DNA of 64,000 nt from assembly GCA_963700955.1 (NCBI GenBank), contig CAVOZH010000012.1:620001-684000 (forward strand). Direction: 5' to 3'. This document shows positions 19,473 to 28,617 of the stretch, in pieces. The stretch's first letter is position 1; each line of letters begins with the position of its first letter. The position numbers and the translations under genes are program-made. The notes beneath the pieces are model-generated. The model searched no databases, was not told the DNA's origin, and was given only the letters and a program-made list of their open reading frames with translations. Source of the stretch: Nocardioides_C sp963700955 (GTDB lineage Bacteria; Actinomycetota; Actinomycetes; Propionibacteriales; Nocardioidaceae).

Positions 19473-21656
19473 TCAAGCCTTCTCCAGGTAGTCGGCCTGC
19501 TGCGACTCGTCGAGGTGGCGCACCGCTTCGGCGAGCGCGGCGTGCTGCCGCAGGTCCGGGTCGGCGCGCACCAGCTCGACCGCGGCCTCGCGCGCAGCGA
19601 CGATCTCGTCCTCGTGCTCGAGGACCGAGAGCAGCTTCAGCCCCGACTTGCTGCCCGACTGGGCCGCGCCGAGCACGTCGCCTTCACGGCGTTGCTCGAG
19701 GTCCACCCGGGAGAGCTCGAACCCGTCGGTGGTCGAGGCGACCGCGAGGAGCCGCTCCAACGCCGGCGTGTCGCGCTCAGCCTGGGTGACCAGCAAACAC
19801 AGTCCCGGGTGCCCGCCGCGGCCGACCCGGCCTCTCAGCTGGTGCAGCTGCGAGACACCGAACCTGTCGGCGTCGAGCACCACCATCACCGTGGCGTTGC
19901 CGACGTCGACGCCGACCTCGATCACGGTCGTGGCGACCAGTACGTCGACCTCGCCGGCGGCGAAGGCCCGCATCACGGTCTCCTTGCGGTCGGGTGCCAT
20001 CCGGCCGTGCAAGGACTCCACGCGAAGGCCGTGTAGAGGACCACTCACAAGTGCCGGGAGGACCTGCTCCACCGCCGCCAAGGTGACCTCTCCCGCGGCG
20101 GACTTCTCGTCGGGGTCGACGCGAGGACAGACGACGTACGCCTGGTGGCCCTTCTGGACCTCCTCACGGACCCGCTGCCACGCCCGGTCCACCCACGACG
20201 GCTGGTATCGGACCGGCACGACGCTGCTCTGGATCGCGGCGCGTCCGGCCGGCAGCTCGGTCAAGGTGGAGGTCTCCAGGTCGCCGAAGACGGTCATGGC
20301 CACCGTGCGCGGGATAGGCGTCGCTGTCATGACGAGAACGTGCGGCCGCGAGTCACCCGCTTTCGCGGCGAGGGCGGCGCGCTGCTCCACGCCGAAGCGA
20401 TGCTGCTCGTCGACCACCACCAGGCCGAGGTCGGCGAACTGGACGTGCTCCTCGAGGAGGGCGTGGGTGCCGATGACGATGCCCGCGGCGCCCGAGGCCG
20501 CGTCGAGGAGTGCACTCCGGCGGGCGGCCGCGCCGAGCGAGCCGGTCAGCAGGGCGACCTCGGTGCTGCCTTCTGCACCGCCGAGCATCCCGGCGGCCGC
20601 GAGGTCACCCAGCATCGCGGTGATCGACCGGTGGTGCTGTTGCGCGAGCACCTCGGTCGGGGCGAGCAGCGCGGCCTGGCCACCGGAGTCGACGACGCGG
20701 AGCATCGCCCGGAGCGCCACCACGGTCTTGCCCGAGCCGACCTCGCCCTGGAGCAGCCTGTGCATCGGGTGTCCGCCGGCGAGGTCACCGAGGATCTGCT
20801 CGCTGACCTGCACCTGCCCCTCCGTGAGCTCGAACGGAAGCTTCGAGTCGAAGCGGTCCAGCAGGCCACCGTCGACCCCGGTCCTGGCCTGCGCCGGCAG
20901 CAACGCCAGCTCTGCACGCCTGCGGGCGAGCACGGTCTGGGTGACGAAGGCCTCTTCGAAGCGCAGGGTGCGCTCGGCCGCGTCCCGGTCCTCCGAGGAG
21001 TCAGGTCGGTGGATCCACTCCAGCGCCTGGCGGGAGCCCAGCAGGCCGTGGGCGAGGCGGACGGCTGCCGGCACCGGCTCCGGGACATCCTCGACCAGGT
21101 CGAGGGCGAGGTGGATCGCCCGCAGCAGCTGCCAGCTCTGCACGGCAGCCGTCGCCGGGTAGAGCGTGATGAGGTTCGGCTGTTGCTCCCAGGTCTCGCG
21201 TGCCTGGTCCTCCCCCTCGTCGGCGAAGAGCTGGGTCTGGGGGTTGGTCAGCTGCCATTTGTTGCGGAACCTGCCGACCTTGCCGGAGAAGACCCCGTGC
21301 ATGCCCGGGGAGATGTTCCTCTCGCGCCAGTCGGCGATGTGCTTCTTCTTGTCGAAGAAGGTCAGCATGAGCTCGTGGTCGTCGGTGGCCACCACGACCT
21401 CGAGCCGGTAGGCCATACCGCCCCGGCGACGATCCTGGTAGGACCGCTGCTCGACCGACAGCACCTGGGCGATCACGGTCACGTGCTCGTCGGCGGTCAA
21501 GGCGCCCAGGTCGCTCAGGCTGCCCTTGGGGACGTACCTGCGCGGGTAGTGGCGCAGCAGGTCGCCGACGGTGGTGTAGCCGAAGGCCTTCTCGATCTTC
21601 GGCGCGTGCTTGCCCGCGACGCTCGCGAGCTTCGAGTCCCACCTGATGGTCGGCAC
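19473..21656 (-). CDS. recG: ATP-dependent DNA helicase RecG
   Basis: 727-residue branched-DNA helicase that regresses stalled forks and processes Holliday junctions. The N-terminal wedge/OB region includes YPRRYVPKGSLSDL and a beta-rich segment to about residue 160. Helicase motifs follow: I (LLQGEVGSGKTVVALRAML), II as DEQHRFGVEQR, III (LVMTATPIPRT), and IV-VI including VATTVIEVGVDVGNATVMV and QLHQLRGRVGRGGHPG. It is cotranscribed downstream of the DAK/FakA-like gene with 9 bases between them, the arrangement seen in many actinobacteria. Confidence 0.96.
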   Translation of the reverse strand: MPTIRWDSKLASVAGKHAPKIEKAFGYTTVGDLLRHYPRRYVPKGSLSDLGALTADEHVTVIAQVLSVEQRSYQDRRRGGMAYRLEVVVATDDHELMLTFFDKKKHIADWRERNISPGMHGVFSGKVGRFRNKWQLTNPQTQLFADEGEDQARETWEQQPNLITLYPATAAVQSWQLLRAIHLALDLVEDVPEPVPAAVRLAHGLLGSRQALEWIHRPDSSEDRDAAERTLRFEEAFVTQTVLARRRAELALLPAQARTGVDGGLLDRFDSKLPFELTEGQVQVSEQILGDLAGGHPMHRLLQGEVGSGKTVVALRAMLRVVDSGGQAALLAPTEVLAQQHHRSITAMLGDLAAAGMLGGAEGSTEVALLTGSLGAAARRSALLDAASGAAGIVIGTHALLEEHVQFADLGLVVVDEQHRFGVEQRAALAAKAGDSRPHVLVMTATPIPRTVAMTVFGDLETSTLTELPAGRAAIQSSVVPVRYQPSWVDRAWQRVREEVQKGHQAYVVCPRVDPDEKSAAGEVTLAAVEQVLPALVSGPLHGLRVESLHGRMAPDRKETVMRAFAAGEVDVLVATTVIEVGVDVGNATVMVVLDADRFGVSQLHQLRGRVGRGGHPGLCLLVTQAERDTPALERLLAVASTTDGFELSRVDLEQRREGDVLGAAQSGSKSGLKLLSVLEHEDEIVAAREAAVELVRADPDLRQHAALAEAVRHLDESQQADYLEKA

Positions 21657-21665
21657 GGACGGTTC

Positions 21666-23327
21666 CTACTCCACTCCCAGGAGCACCGGGTAGCGCTCCT
21701 GGCCTCCGTCATACACCACCACGTCGACAGTCGGGTGCTCCGCGGCGAGGTACGACGCGCACCGCTCGGCAAGCTCCTCGCCCTCGGCGCCGGCGCCGGC
21801 GACCACGGTGACGAGCTCACCACCGCCACCGAGCAGGCGCTCGAGGACGTCGGTCGCCACCGTGAACAGGTCCTCGCCGACGACGACGAAGTCACCCTCC
21901 ACCGCTCCGAGGACGTCACCGGGCTCACAGGGGCCCGCGGTGGTCATCGCCTGACGCGACGCGACGGTCACCGCCCCCGACCGCGCGTGCCGCGCGGCAG
22001 AGGTCATGTGCAGAAGGTCCTCCTCGAAGGACCGGCCGGGCTCGTGCACGGCGAGGGCGGCCAGGCCCTGGACCTGGGCGCTCGTCGGGATCACCGCGAC
22101 CCGCACCTCTCCCTGTTCCCGAGTGGCCTGGGCGGCGGCCTCGGCGACGGCGACGGAGTCCCGGTCGTTGGGCAGCACCACGACCTCGGCCGCACCCGAT
22201 GCGGCGATCGCGTCGAGCACCTGGCCGGTCGAAGGACGCCGCCCGGCACCAGAGACGGCGATCGCACCGGCCTCCGTGAACAACCGCTCGAGACCCTCCC
22301 CGGCGGCGACGACGACCACCTTGCGACCTGTCCGTCCCCCCACGTGCCGCTGCTCGGCGCCCTTCCCCGCAAGGCGCTCGATCTGCTCGGCGAAGTGCGT
22401 GACGCGGATGCGGTAGGGGCGCCCCGCCTCGATGCCTGCCTCCACGGCGGCACCGACGTCGTCGACGTGCACGTGCACGTTCCACAGCCCGTCGCCGCCG
22501 ACCACGACAAGGGAGTCGCCGAGTGGCGCCAGCCGCCGCCGGAGCTCGGGAACGGCGGTGTCGTCGGCGTCGAGCAGGTACATCACCTCGTACGCCGGGC
22601 CGTCCGGTCGCAGGTCGTCGGTGGGCAGCGGCACCGGGATCGCGTGCACCCCCAGCGCCGGCACGACCGCCACGGGCCGCTTGCCTGTCACGGCGGTCTC
22701 GGCAGCGTCGAGCACCACGCACAGCCCGCGCCCACCCGCGTCGACGACGCCGGCGTCATGCAGCGTCTTGAGCTGCTCGGGTGTGTGGCCAAGCGCCTCG
22801 CGCGCCGCCCCAGCAGCTGCCCGGATCACGTGGGCCAGCCTGTGCTTCGGCTCCTCCGCAGCGCGGAGCGCGGCCTCGCTCGCCGCCCGGGCGACGGTGA
22901 GGATCGTCCCCTCGACCGGGTCTCCGACCGCTGCGTACGCCGCGTCGGTCGCCCGGTCCATGCCCTCGGCGAAGACCACCGCGGACCTGTCCCCCGGCCC
23001 TGCCTCCGCGATCCGCTTCAACAGCGCGCCGATGAGCTGCGACATGATCACGCCGGAGTTCCCCCGAGCGCCGAGCAGCGCTCCCCGTGAGTACGCCGAC
23101 AGAGCCGCCCTGAGGTCGCAACCGGGGTCGGCCTCGACACGCTCGCGCATCATGTCGCGCGCCGACTCGAGCGTCAGGAAGAGGTTCGTGCCGGTATCGC
23201 CGTCCGGGACCGGGTAGACGTTGAGTGCGTCGATCTCCTCGCGCGCCACGCCGATGGCTGCGAGGGCGGCCTCCGCGAAGCGCACGACGGTCGGCAGGTC
23301 GAACGTCGCGACCGCGTCGTCCTGCAT
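21666..23327 (-). CDS. DAK2/DegV-type kinase, YloV/FakA-like
   Basis: 553 residues. The N-terminal DAK2 (DhaL) domain has the ATP-Mg motif NVYPVPDGDTGTNLFLTL at about residues 41-58. The middle and C-terminal parts correspond to the YloV domains, with a Cys-free active region and a glycine-rich tail. In Firmicutes FakA phosphorylates fatty acids bound to FakB/DegV proteins; the actinobacterial protein probably does the same, but no fakB is nearby. It lies between rpmB (divergent) and recG (downstream, 9 bases). Confidence 0.85.
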   Translation of the reverse strand: MQDDAVATFDLPTVVRFAEAALAAIGVAREEIDALNVYPVPDGDTGTNLFLTLESARDMMRERVEADPGCDLRAALSAYSRGALLGARGNSGVIMSQLIGALLKRIAEAGPGDRSAVVFAEGMDRATDAAYAAVGDPVEGTILTVARAASEAALRAAEEPKHRLAHVIRAAAGAAREALGHTPEQLKTLHDAGVVDAGGRGLCVVLDAAETAVTGKRPVAVVPALGVHAIPVPLPTDDLRPDGPAYEVMYLLDADDTAVPELRRRLAPLGDSLVVVGGDGLWNVHVHVDDVGAAVEAGIEAGRPYRIRVTHFAEQIERLAGKGAEQRHVGGRTGRKVVVVAAGEGLERLFTEAGAIAVSGAGRRPSTGQVLDAIAASGAAEVVVLPNDRDSVAVAEAAAQATREQGEVRVAVIPTSAQVQGLAALAVHEPGRSFEEDLLHMTSAARHARSGAVTVASRQAMTTAGPCEPGDVLGAVEGDFVVVGEDLFTVATDVLERLLGGGGELVTVVAGAGAEGEELAERCASYLAAEHPTVDVVVYDGGQERYPVLLGVE

Positions 23328-23548
23328 GATCGAGGCCAGCCCCCTTCGCTGTTCGTCCGGTGACCGCCGTCACTCGGGTGGCTGTCAGGCTAGTGCGTGG
23401 GCATCGATTCGCGTCCGAGCGGGGGCATCGGATACTCTTGTGCGGTTGCCTCGACGCTGTGACCCTGCGCTTCCGCGGGTGGACCCAGCGTCATCACCGA
23501 GGCACCCGACCAGTCGTAAGAGCAATCTAGTCTTCTCAGGAGTTCACG

Positions 23549-23734
23549 GTGGCTGCCGTCTGTGACATCTGCGCCAAGAAGCCGGGCTTCGGTCACAACC
23601 GGCCGTGGTCGCGCAAGATTACGAAGCGTCGCTTCGACCCCAACATCCAGCGTGTCCGCGCGAAGGTCAACGGCACCCCGAAGCGGCTCAACGTCTGCAC
23701 CGGATGCCTCAAGGCCGGCAAGGTCACCCGCTGA
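23549..23734 (+). CDS. rpmB: 50S ribosomal protein L28
   Basis: 61 residues: MAAVCDICAKKPGFGHNRPW and so on to LNVCTGCLKAGKVTR. The paired CxxC motifs mark the zinc-binding form. The start is GTG at 23549 with AGGAG 6 bases upstream. It is monocistronic, divergent from the FakA-like gene, and ends in a strong terminator. Confidence 0.95.
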   Translation: MAAVCDICAKKPGFGHNRPWSRKITKRRFDPNIQRVRAKVNGTPKRLNVCTGCLKAGKVTR

Positions 23735-23750
23735 CCTGACCCTCGTCCGA

Positions 23751-23788
23751 CACGAAGGGCCGCTCCCCGTCGGGGGCGGCCCTTCGTG
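23751..23788 (+). terminator. Intrinsic terminator of rpmB
   Basis: Arms CACGAAGGGCCGC and GCGGCCCTTCGTG pair perfectly over 13 bp, 17 bases after the stop codon. Confidence 0.8.
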
Positions 23789-23834
23789 CGTCTTACTGGG
23801 TGTCCCCCTTGCTCGGGCGTTCGTTGTCACCATG

Positions 23835-23882
23835 AGTGGCATGCCCGGTGAGTGGCATGCCCGATGAGTGGCATGCCCGGTG
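23835..23882. repeat. Three tandem 16-bp repeats containing GGCATGCC
   Basis: The unit GAGTGGCATGCCCGGT occurs three times head to tail, with only the second-to-last base changed to A in copy 2. Each copy holds the 8-bp palindrome GGCATGCC. It lies in the gap between rpmB and the next gene, about 120 bases upstream of that gene. It could be a protein-binding array or a replication-slippage product. Confidence 0.85.
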
Positions 23883-24000
23883 AGGCACTTACGCCAGTGC
23901 GAGTACCGAAGTGCACGTTCGCGCGCTTGTCGGCGCTCCCGTAGCGGAAACTATGCCAACAAGGTCTTTCGGCGGCCGAACGCGAGAAGGGGGAGACACC

Positions 24001-24393
24001 GTGAGTGGGCAGTCAGCAGTCACCGCCGCGATGGTCTGTTTGGTGACCGTTGCCGTGGGAACCGTTGCATTCCTTGGGGGCGCCGCCGTACATGAGGAGG
24101 CCGATTGGCGCACCGGAACAGCGCGTGTGATGGGAGAGCCATCAAGCCCCGAGGTAGTCATCACGGACGATGCCGGGCGGGACTACGCAACGGCTGGATT
24201 GGTGGACTGGATCGATGTCCACGGGACGCTGCACACCGGTGATCGACTGCCCGGATGCCTGAAGTCGCTTCCGCTGACCCATCCGGAGTACGGCGAGCGA
24301 CGCGTCACCCGGTTCGCGACCGCGGACGTAGACGTGGACGGCGTCGGGAGCACCCGATTGGTAGCTGCCATCGACTGCCGTCCTGCGAGTTGA
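24001..24393 (+). CDS. Hypothetical membrane-anchored or exported protein
   Basis: 130 residues from the GTG at 24001, chosen because AGGGGGAG precedes it by 6 bases. One N-terminal hydrophobic segment (AAMVCLVTVAVGTVAFLGGA) acts as a signal anchor. It is followed by a soluble domain of about 100 residues with two cysteines (PGCLKSL and AIDCRPAS) that could pair outside the cell. No family is recognised. Codon use is slightly less GC-skewed than in the neighbours, so it may be lineage-specific. Confidence 0.6.
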   Translation: MSGQSAVTAAMVCLVTVAVGTVAFLGGAAVHEEADWRTGTARVMGEPSSPEVVITDDAGRDYATAGLVDWIDVHGTLHTGDRLPGCLKSLPLTHPEYGERRVTRFATADVDVDGVGSTRLVAAIDCRPAS

Positions 24394-24466
24394 CCGGGGA
24401 AAGGGTCCGCGGCGCGATCGCCCAGGTTCCGTTCGCGACCAGCGACGGAACTGGCACAAGACCCAG

Positions 24467-25423
24467 CTAGAAGTGCACGTGGCCGCGTGGGCCCTCGTAC
24501 TCCGCCCCGTCGACGGTCACACCGCTCCCGGCGCTGACCCGGCCGATCCGGCTCCAGCCCTCCGGCAACCCCACGTCCGACGGGAACGTGGCGACCAGTG
24601 CGTGGTCGTCACCACCGGCGAGGATGAACCGCATCGGATCCGCCCCCAGGGCAGCCCCCACGGCCTGCAACGGCTCGGGGATCTCGAAGGCGCCCTGCTC
24701 GATGTCGACCGCGACGCCACTCGCCTCGGCGATGTGGCCGACGTCTGCGAGCAACCCGTCGGACACGTCGATCATCGCGGTCGCCCCCGCCTTCGCTGCC
24801 TGGGCACCCGCGGCGTACGGCGGGTCGGGGCGTCGATGCGCCTCCACCAGCACGCGCGGCGACCGGAACCCCCGAGCCAGGACGGCGAGACCTGCGGCCG
24901 CCCACCCCTGACGTCCGGCGATCGCGACCACGTCCCCGGGACGTGCACCGGACCGTCGTACCGGCTCGCCTTCGACGACACCCAGCACGGTGACGGCGAT
25001 CATCACCTCGTCGGCGCGCGTGATGTCACCACCCACCACGGACGCACCCAGCAGGCCGGCCTCGGCTGCGATGCCCTCGGCGAGCTCGAGCGCCCACGCC
25101 GCGGGCAGGTCCGGGGGTGCCGCGAGGCCGATGGTCAGCGCCGTGGCACGACCGCCCATCGCGTTGATGTCGGAGAGGTTCTGCGCCGCCGCCCGGTGCC
25201 CGATGTCGAGCGCCGAGGCCCAGTCCCGCCTGAAGTGCCGCCCCTCGACGAGAAGGTCCGTGGAGACCACGACGCGGCCGTCGGGGACCGAGAGCACCGC
25301 CGCGTCGTCGCCGGGACCGAGGATGACGTCGTCGCCCTGGGGGAACTTCTCGGCCAGAGCGGCGATGAGCCCGAACTCGCCGAGGTCGGAGACGGTGGCG
25401 TCGGCAGGGGGGTGGTGAGTCAT
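24467..25423 (-). CDS. thiL: Thiamine-monophosphate kinase
   Basis: 318 residues. It phosphorylates thiamine monophosphate to thiamine diphosphate. The N-terminal motif GPGDDAAVLSVPDGRVVVST is followed by DLLVEGRHFRRDW, the Mg-binding segments NLSDINAMGG and SVVGGDITRA, and the C-terminal ISDGL equivalent VSDGLLADVGHIAE. These are the AIR-synthase-like ATP and Mg sites of ThiL. It is monocistronic here, divergent from the small Lrp-type gene. Confidence 0.93.
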   Translation of the reverse strand: MTHHPPADATVSDLGEFGLIAALAEKFPQGDDVILGPGDDAAVLSVPDGRVVVSTDLLVEGRHFRRDWASALDIGHRAAAQNLSDINAMGGRATALTIGLAAPPDLPAAWALELAEGIAAEAGLLGASVVGGDITRADEVMIAVTVLGVVEGEPVRRSGARPGDVVAIAGRQGWAAAGLAVLARGFRSPRVLVEAHRRPDPPYAAGAQAAKAGATAMIDVSDGLLADVGHIAEASGVAVDIEQGAFEIPEPLQAVGAALGADPMRFILAGGDDHALVATFPSDVGLPEGWSRIGRVSAGSGVTVDGAEYEGPRGHVHF

Positions 25424-25552
25424 GGGCGCTATTCAATCCGATCACCGAGCCGTGTTCCGGCCGGGGCACGCCACGCGGTAGGTTGAGCCGGAACGAGCAC
25501 CGGCCCACCAGCCACACAGGGGCCGGTGCCCCACGAGACCCCAGGAGTGCAC

Positions 25553-25789
25553 ATGGTGGTTCAGGCCTACATCTTGATCCAGACCGACGTCGGCAAGGCC
25601 GCCGAGGTGGCCGCCGCGATCGCGGAGGTCAAGGGCGTCACCCTCGCCGAGGACGTGACCGGCCCCTACGACGTCATCGTGCGCGCGGAGGCCCGCAACG
25701 TCGACGAGCTCGGCAAGCTGGTCGTCGCCCGGGTACAGAACATCTCGGGGATCACCCGGACCCTCACCTGCCCCGTCGTCCACATCTAG
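25553..25789 (+). CDS. Stand-alone Lrp/AsnC ligand-binding (RAM) domain protein
   Basis: 78 residues (MVVQAYILIQTDVGKAAEVA through TRTLTCPVVHI) covering only the RAM/ACT-like effector domain of Lrp/AsnC regulators, with no helix-turn-helix. The typical EDVTGPYDVIVRAEA effector-loop segment is present. Such proteins bind small molecules, often amino acids, and may act as sensors or partners of full-length Lrp proteins. The ATG at 25553 has CAGGAG upstream. A DUF3515 lipoprotein gene follows 48 bases later. Confidence 0.85.
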   Translation: MVVQAYILIQTDVGKAAEVAAAIAEVKGVTLAEDVTGPYDVIVRAEARNVDELGKLVVARVQNISGITRTLTCPVVHI

Positions 25790-25837
25790 GCCTGAGTCCT
25801 GCACCTCGGTTCGCACCCACGACGCCCGGCCCTTCGC

Positions 25838-26311
25838 ATGAGGGCGGGCGTCGTGGCATGTCTGGCCCTGACCTCCCTGTTCGTCGCCTCGTGCGGCGGC
25901 GGTCCGGTCGAGGTCGACACCCCTGAGCTCACCGGCGCGACCGAGCAGGCCTGTGCGGACCTGAAGAAGGAGCTGCCCGCGACCGTCGACGGGGCCGACC
26001 GACGTGCCGTCGAGCCATCCGACGCCCCTGCGGCCGCCTGGGGAGACCCCGCGATCGTGCTGCGGTGCGGTGTGGCGATGCCCAAGGCGTTCGACAAGTT
26101 CTCCGCCTGCCAGGAGACCAACGGCATCGGCTGGTTCATCCCCGAGGAGCAGATGACCGGTGCGCCGGCCTCCGTCACGATGACCACGATCGGGCGTGAC
26201 GTCAACGTCGAGGTCACCTTGCCGGCCGAGCACTGGCCACCGGCCAACGCGATGGTCGATCTCGCCCGGGCGATCAAGAAGACGACCACCGAGACCGCAC
26301 CCTGCGTCTAG
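25838..26311 (+). CDS. DUF3515 family lipoprotein
   Basis: 157 residues. A signal peptide with a lipobox (LTSLFVASCGGG, acylated Cys near residue 19) is followed by a domain with two further cysteine pairs (EQACADLKK, LRCGVAM and SACQET) and a tail ending ETAPCV. The match to DUF3515 is by pattern and by position next to ddl, as in mycobacteria (Rv2980). Function is unknown. Its stop overlaps the convergent ddl stop by 4 bases. Confidence 0.82.
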   Translation: MRAGVVACLALTSLFVASCGGGPVEVDTPELTGATEQACADLKKELPATVDGADRRAVEPSDAPAAAWGDPAIVLRCGVAMPKAFDKFSACQETNGIGWFIPEEQMTGAPASVTMTTIGRDVNVEVTLPAEHWPPANAMVDLARAIKKTTTETAPCV

Positions 26312-27432
26312 CGCAGTCCCGTGCCTCGTCGCATGGCGAGCTCGAGGAGACGGTCCACGAGCGCCGGGTAGTCCAGCCCGCTCGCCGCCCACATGCGCGG
26401 GAACATCGATGAGGGCGTGAACCCCGGCATCGTGTTGATCTCGTTGATCACGACGCGGTCGCCGGGAAGGACGAAGAAGTCCACCCGGGCAAGCCCCTCG
26501 CACGACAGCGCTTCGAACGCCTGCACCGACAGCTCCCGGATGCGCTCCGCCACGTGATCGGGAAGGTCGGCCGGGACGTTGAGCTCGGTGTGCTCCTCGG
26601 GAAGGTACTTGGCGGCGAAGTCGTAGAACTCGTGGCTGCCGTCGATGTTGATCTCCGCGACGACGCTCGCCTGCGGGGCCTCGTTGCCGAGTCCCTCGAT
26701 GACGCCGCACTCGACCTCACGGCCACGTTCGGCCGCCGCCTCGACGAGCACCTTCGGGTCGTGCAGGCGGGCCTCCTCGACAGCGTCGTCGAGCTGCGAG
26801 GCGTCGTGCACCTTGCTGATCCCGATGCTGGAGCCGCCGCGGCAGGGCTTCACGAACACCGGGTAGCCCAGAGCGTCCACCGCCTCTCGGGCGGCCGCGG
26901 GATCGGTCTCCCACTGGCGCGCGGTGATCACGGTGTACGGCAGGACGGGCAGGCCCTGGGCCTGGAACACCAGCTTCATGTAGTGCTTGTCCATGCCGAC
27001 GGCGGAGGCGAGGACCCCGGCGCCGACGTACCGCACCCCAGCCATCTCCAACAGCCCCTGGATGGTGCCGTCCTCACCCCACGGCCCGTGCAGGAGCGGG
27101 AAGACCACGTCGACCTCACCCAGGGTCTCGGGCACGGACGTGGCCTCGTGGACGACCAGGCGGCTGCGGCCGTCGCCGTTGGACAGCGCGACGGTGGCGC
27201 GCGAGCCGTCGACCTCGGGCAGCTTGTCGCTGCCGGTGATCGCGAGACGCTCGGGGTCCCCCGACTCGAGGACCCACCGGCCCTCGGGGGTGATCCCGAT
27301 CGGCACCACGTCGTAGCGGTCAGGGTCGATCGCCTTGAGCACGCTTCCGGCCGTGACGCAGGAGATGGCGTGCTCGCTGGAGCGGCCACCGAACACAACG
27401 GCGACTCTGGGGCGGCGTGAGGAGGTGTCCAT
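26308..27432 (-). CDS. ddl: D-alanine--D-alanine ligase
   Basis: 374-residue ATP-grasp ligase that makes the D-Ala-D-Ala end of peptidoglycan stem peptides. N-terminus VAVVFGGRSSEHAISCVTA, then LHGPWGEDGTIQGLLEM. ATP-grasp residues are seen in FVKPCRGGSSIGISKV and the Mg site in DFFVLPGDRVVINEINTMPG. The serine/tyrosine loop residues match a D-Ala rather than D-Lac ligase pattern as far as can be judged by eye. It is divergent from the trans-sulfuration gene with 63 bases between starts. Confidence 0.95.
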   Translation of the reverse strand: MDTSSRRPRVAVVFGGRSSEHAISCVTAGSVLKAIDPDRYDVVPIGITPEGRWVLESGDPERLAITGSDKLPEVDGSRATVALSNGDGRSRLVVHEATSVPETLGEVDVVFPLLHGPWGEDGTIQGLLEMAGVRYVGAGVLASAVGMDKHYMKLVFQAQGLPVLPYTVITARQWETDPAAAREAVDALGYPVFVKPCRGGSSIGISKVHDASQLDDAVEEARLHDPKVLVEAAAERGREVECGVIEGLGNEAPQASVVAEINIDGSHEFYDFAAKYLPEEHTELNVPADLPDHVAERIRELSVQAFEALSCEGLARVDFFVLPGDRVVINEINTMPGFTPSSMFPRMWAASGLDYPALVDRLLELAMRRGTGLR

Positions 27433-27495
27433 AGCGCCCCGACCCTACCGCGACCAGGCACGGTCACCGACACGGCAGCCGCATAGTGTTGGCGC

Positions 27496-28617
27496 ATGCC
27501 ATCCGAGCCCTACGACGTCAGAACCCTCCGGCCGGCAACCACCGTGGTCGCCTCGGGACGCCCGCCGCACCAGCCGGACAACCCGCTCAACCAGCCCCTG
27601 ACCATGGCCTCGACCTACGTGGCCGGCGGCGACCTGGAGTACGGCCGCTACGGCAACCCGACCTGGTCGGCGTTCGAGGAGGCGCTCGGTGACCTGGAGG
27701 GCGGTCGCGCTCTGGCGTTCTCCACAGGTCTCGCTGCAGTCGCGACAGTGCTCGACCTCGTCGGGCACCAACAGAAGGTCGTGGCGCCGCGCCACGCCTA
27801 CAACGGAAGCATCCTGCAGATGGCCGACCTCGAGGCCCGCGGACGGATCACCGCTGCGCTCGTCGACATCTCCGACACCGACGCGGTCCGCCGGGCCTGC
27901 GAGGACGCCTCGCTCGTGTGGATCGAGTCGCCGACCAACCCGGCCCTCGAGCTGGCCGACATCGCCGCGATCACGGAGGCCGCCCACGAAGCGGGGGCGT
28001 ACGTCGTCGTGGACAACACCTTCGCCACTCCGCTGCTGCAGCAGCCGCTCGGCATGGGCGCCGACATCGTCCTTCACTCCGCGACGAAGTTCCTCGCCGG
28101 ACACAGCGACGTGCTGCTCGGCGCGCTGGTCACCCGCGACGCCGAGCTCTTCGACGTACTCAAGAAGCGGCGTGACATGACCGGCGCCGTGCCCGGCACG
28201 CTGGAGGCCTGGCTGGCGCTGCGGGGCCTCCGCACGCTGCACGTCCGGCTGGAGCGGGCGCAGGCGAACGCTCAGGAGCTCGTGCGGCGCCTCGAGGAGC
28301 ACCCCGCGGTGGCCGAGGTGAGGTACCCCGGCTTCGGGGCGATCATCTCCATCGTCCTTGCGGAGGGCGCCTTGGCCGCAGACCTGCTCACGCACAAGAC
28401 CACGCTGTGGGTGCACGCGACGAGCCTCGGTGGCGTGGAGTCGACCTTCGAACGCCGCCGCCGCTGGAAGGTCGAGCCGGCCACGATCCCGGAGGGGCTG
28501 GTGCGCATGTCCGTGGGAATCGAGGACGTCGAGGACCTCTGGGACGACCTCGCCGTGGCCTTGGACCAGGTCACCGGGAAGGCACCGGCAACCGAAGGTC
28601 CTGCCGCCGAGAGTTAG
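27496..28617 (+). CDS. Cystathionine gamma-synthase-type PLP enzyme
   Basis: 373 residues of the Cys/Met metabolism PLP family. The PLP lysine is Lys198 in HSATKFLAGHSD, and the family segment SPTNPALELADIAAI precedes it. AFSTGLAAVATVLDL is the phosphate-binding stretch. Sequence alone does not distinguish cystathionine gamma-synthase from gamma- or beta-lyase. A TAGTGT hexamer ends 6 bases before the ATG and there is no Shine-Dalgarno sequence, so the mRNA is probably leaderless. It converges with gpsA with a 4-base overlap of stops. Confidence 0.85.
   Translation: MPSEPYDVRTLRPATTVVASGRPPHQPDNPLNQPLTMASTYVAGGDLEYGRYGNPTWSAFEEALGDLEGGRALAFSTGLAAVATVLDLVGHQQKVVAPRHAYNGSILQMADLEARGRITAALVDISDTDAVRRACEDASLVWIESPTNPALELADIAAITEAAHEAGAYVVVDNTFATPLLQQPLGMGADIVLHSATKFLAGHSDVLLGALVTRDAELFDVLKKRRDMTGAVPGTLEAWLALRGLRTLHVRLERAQANAQELVRRLEEHPAVAEVRYPGFGAIISIVLAEGALAADLLTHKTTLWVHATSLGGVESTFERRRRWKVEPATIPEGLVRMSVGIEDVEDLWDDLAVALDQVTGKAPATEGPAAES

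Noticed and set aside
23835..23882. CRISPR-like array
   Set aside because: The 16-bp units are directly adjacent with no spacers and no cas genes are near.
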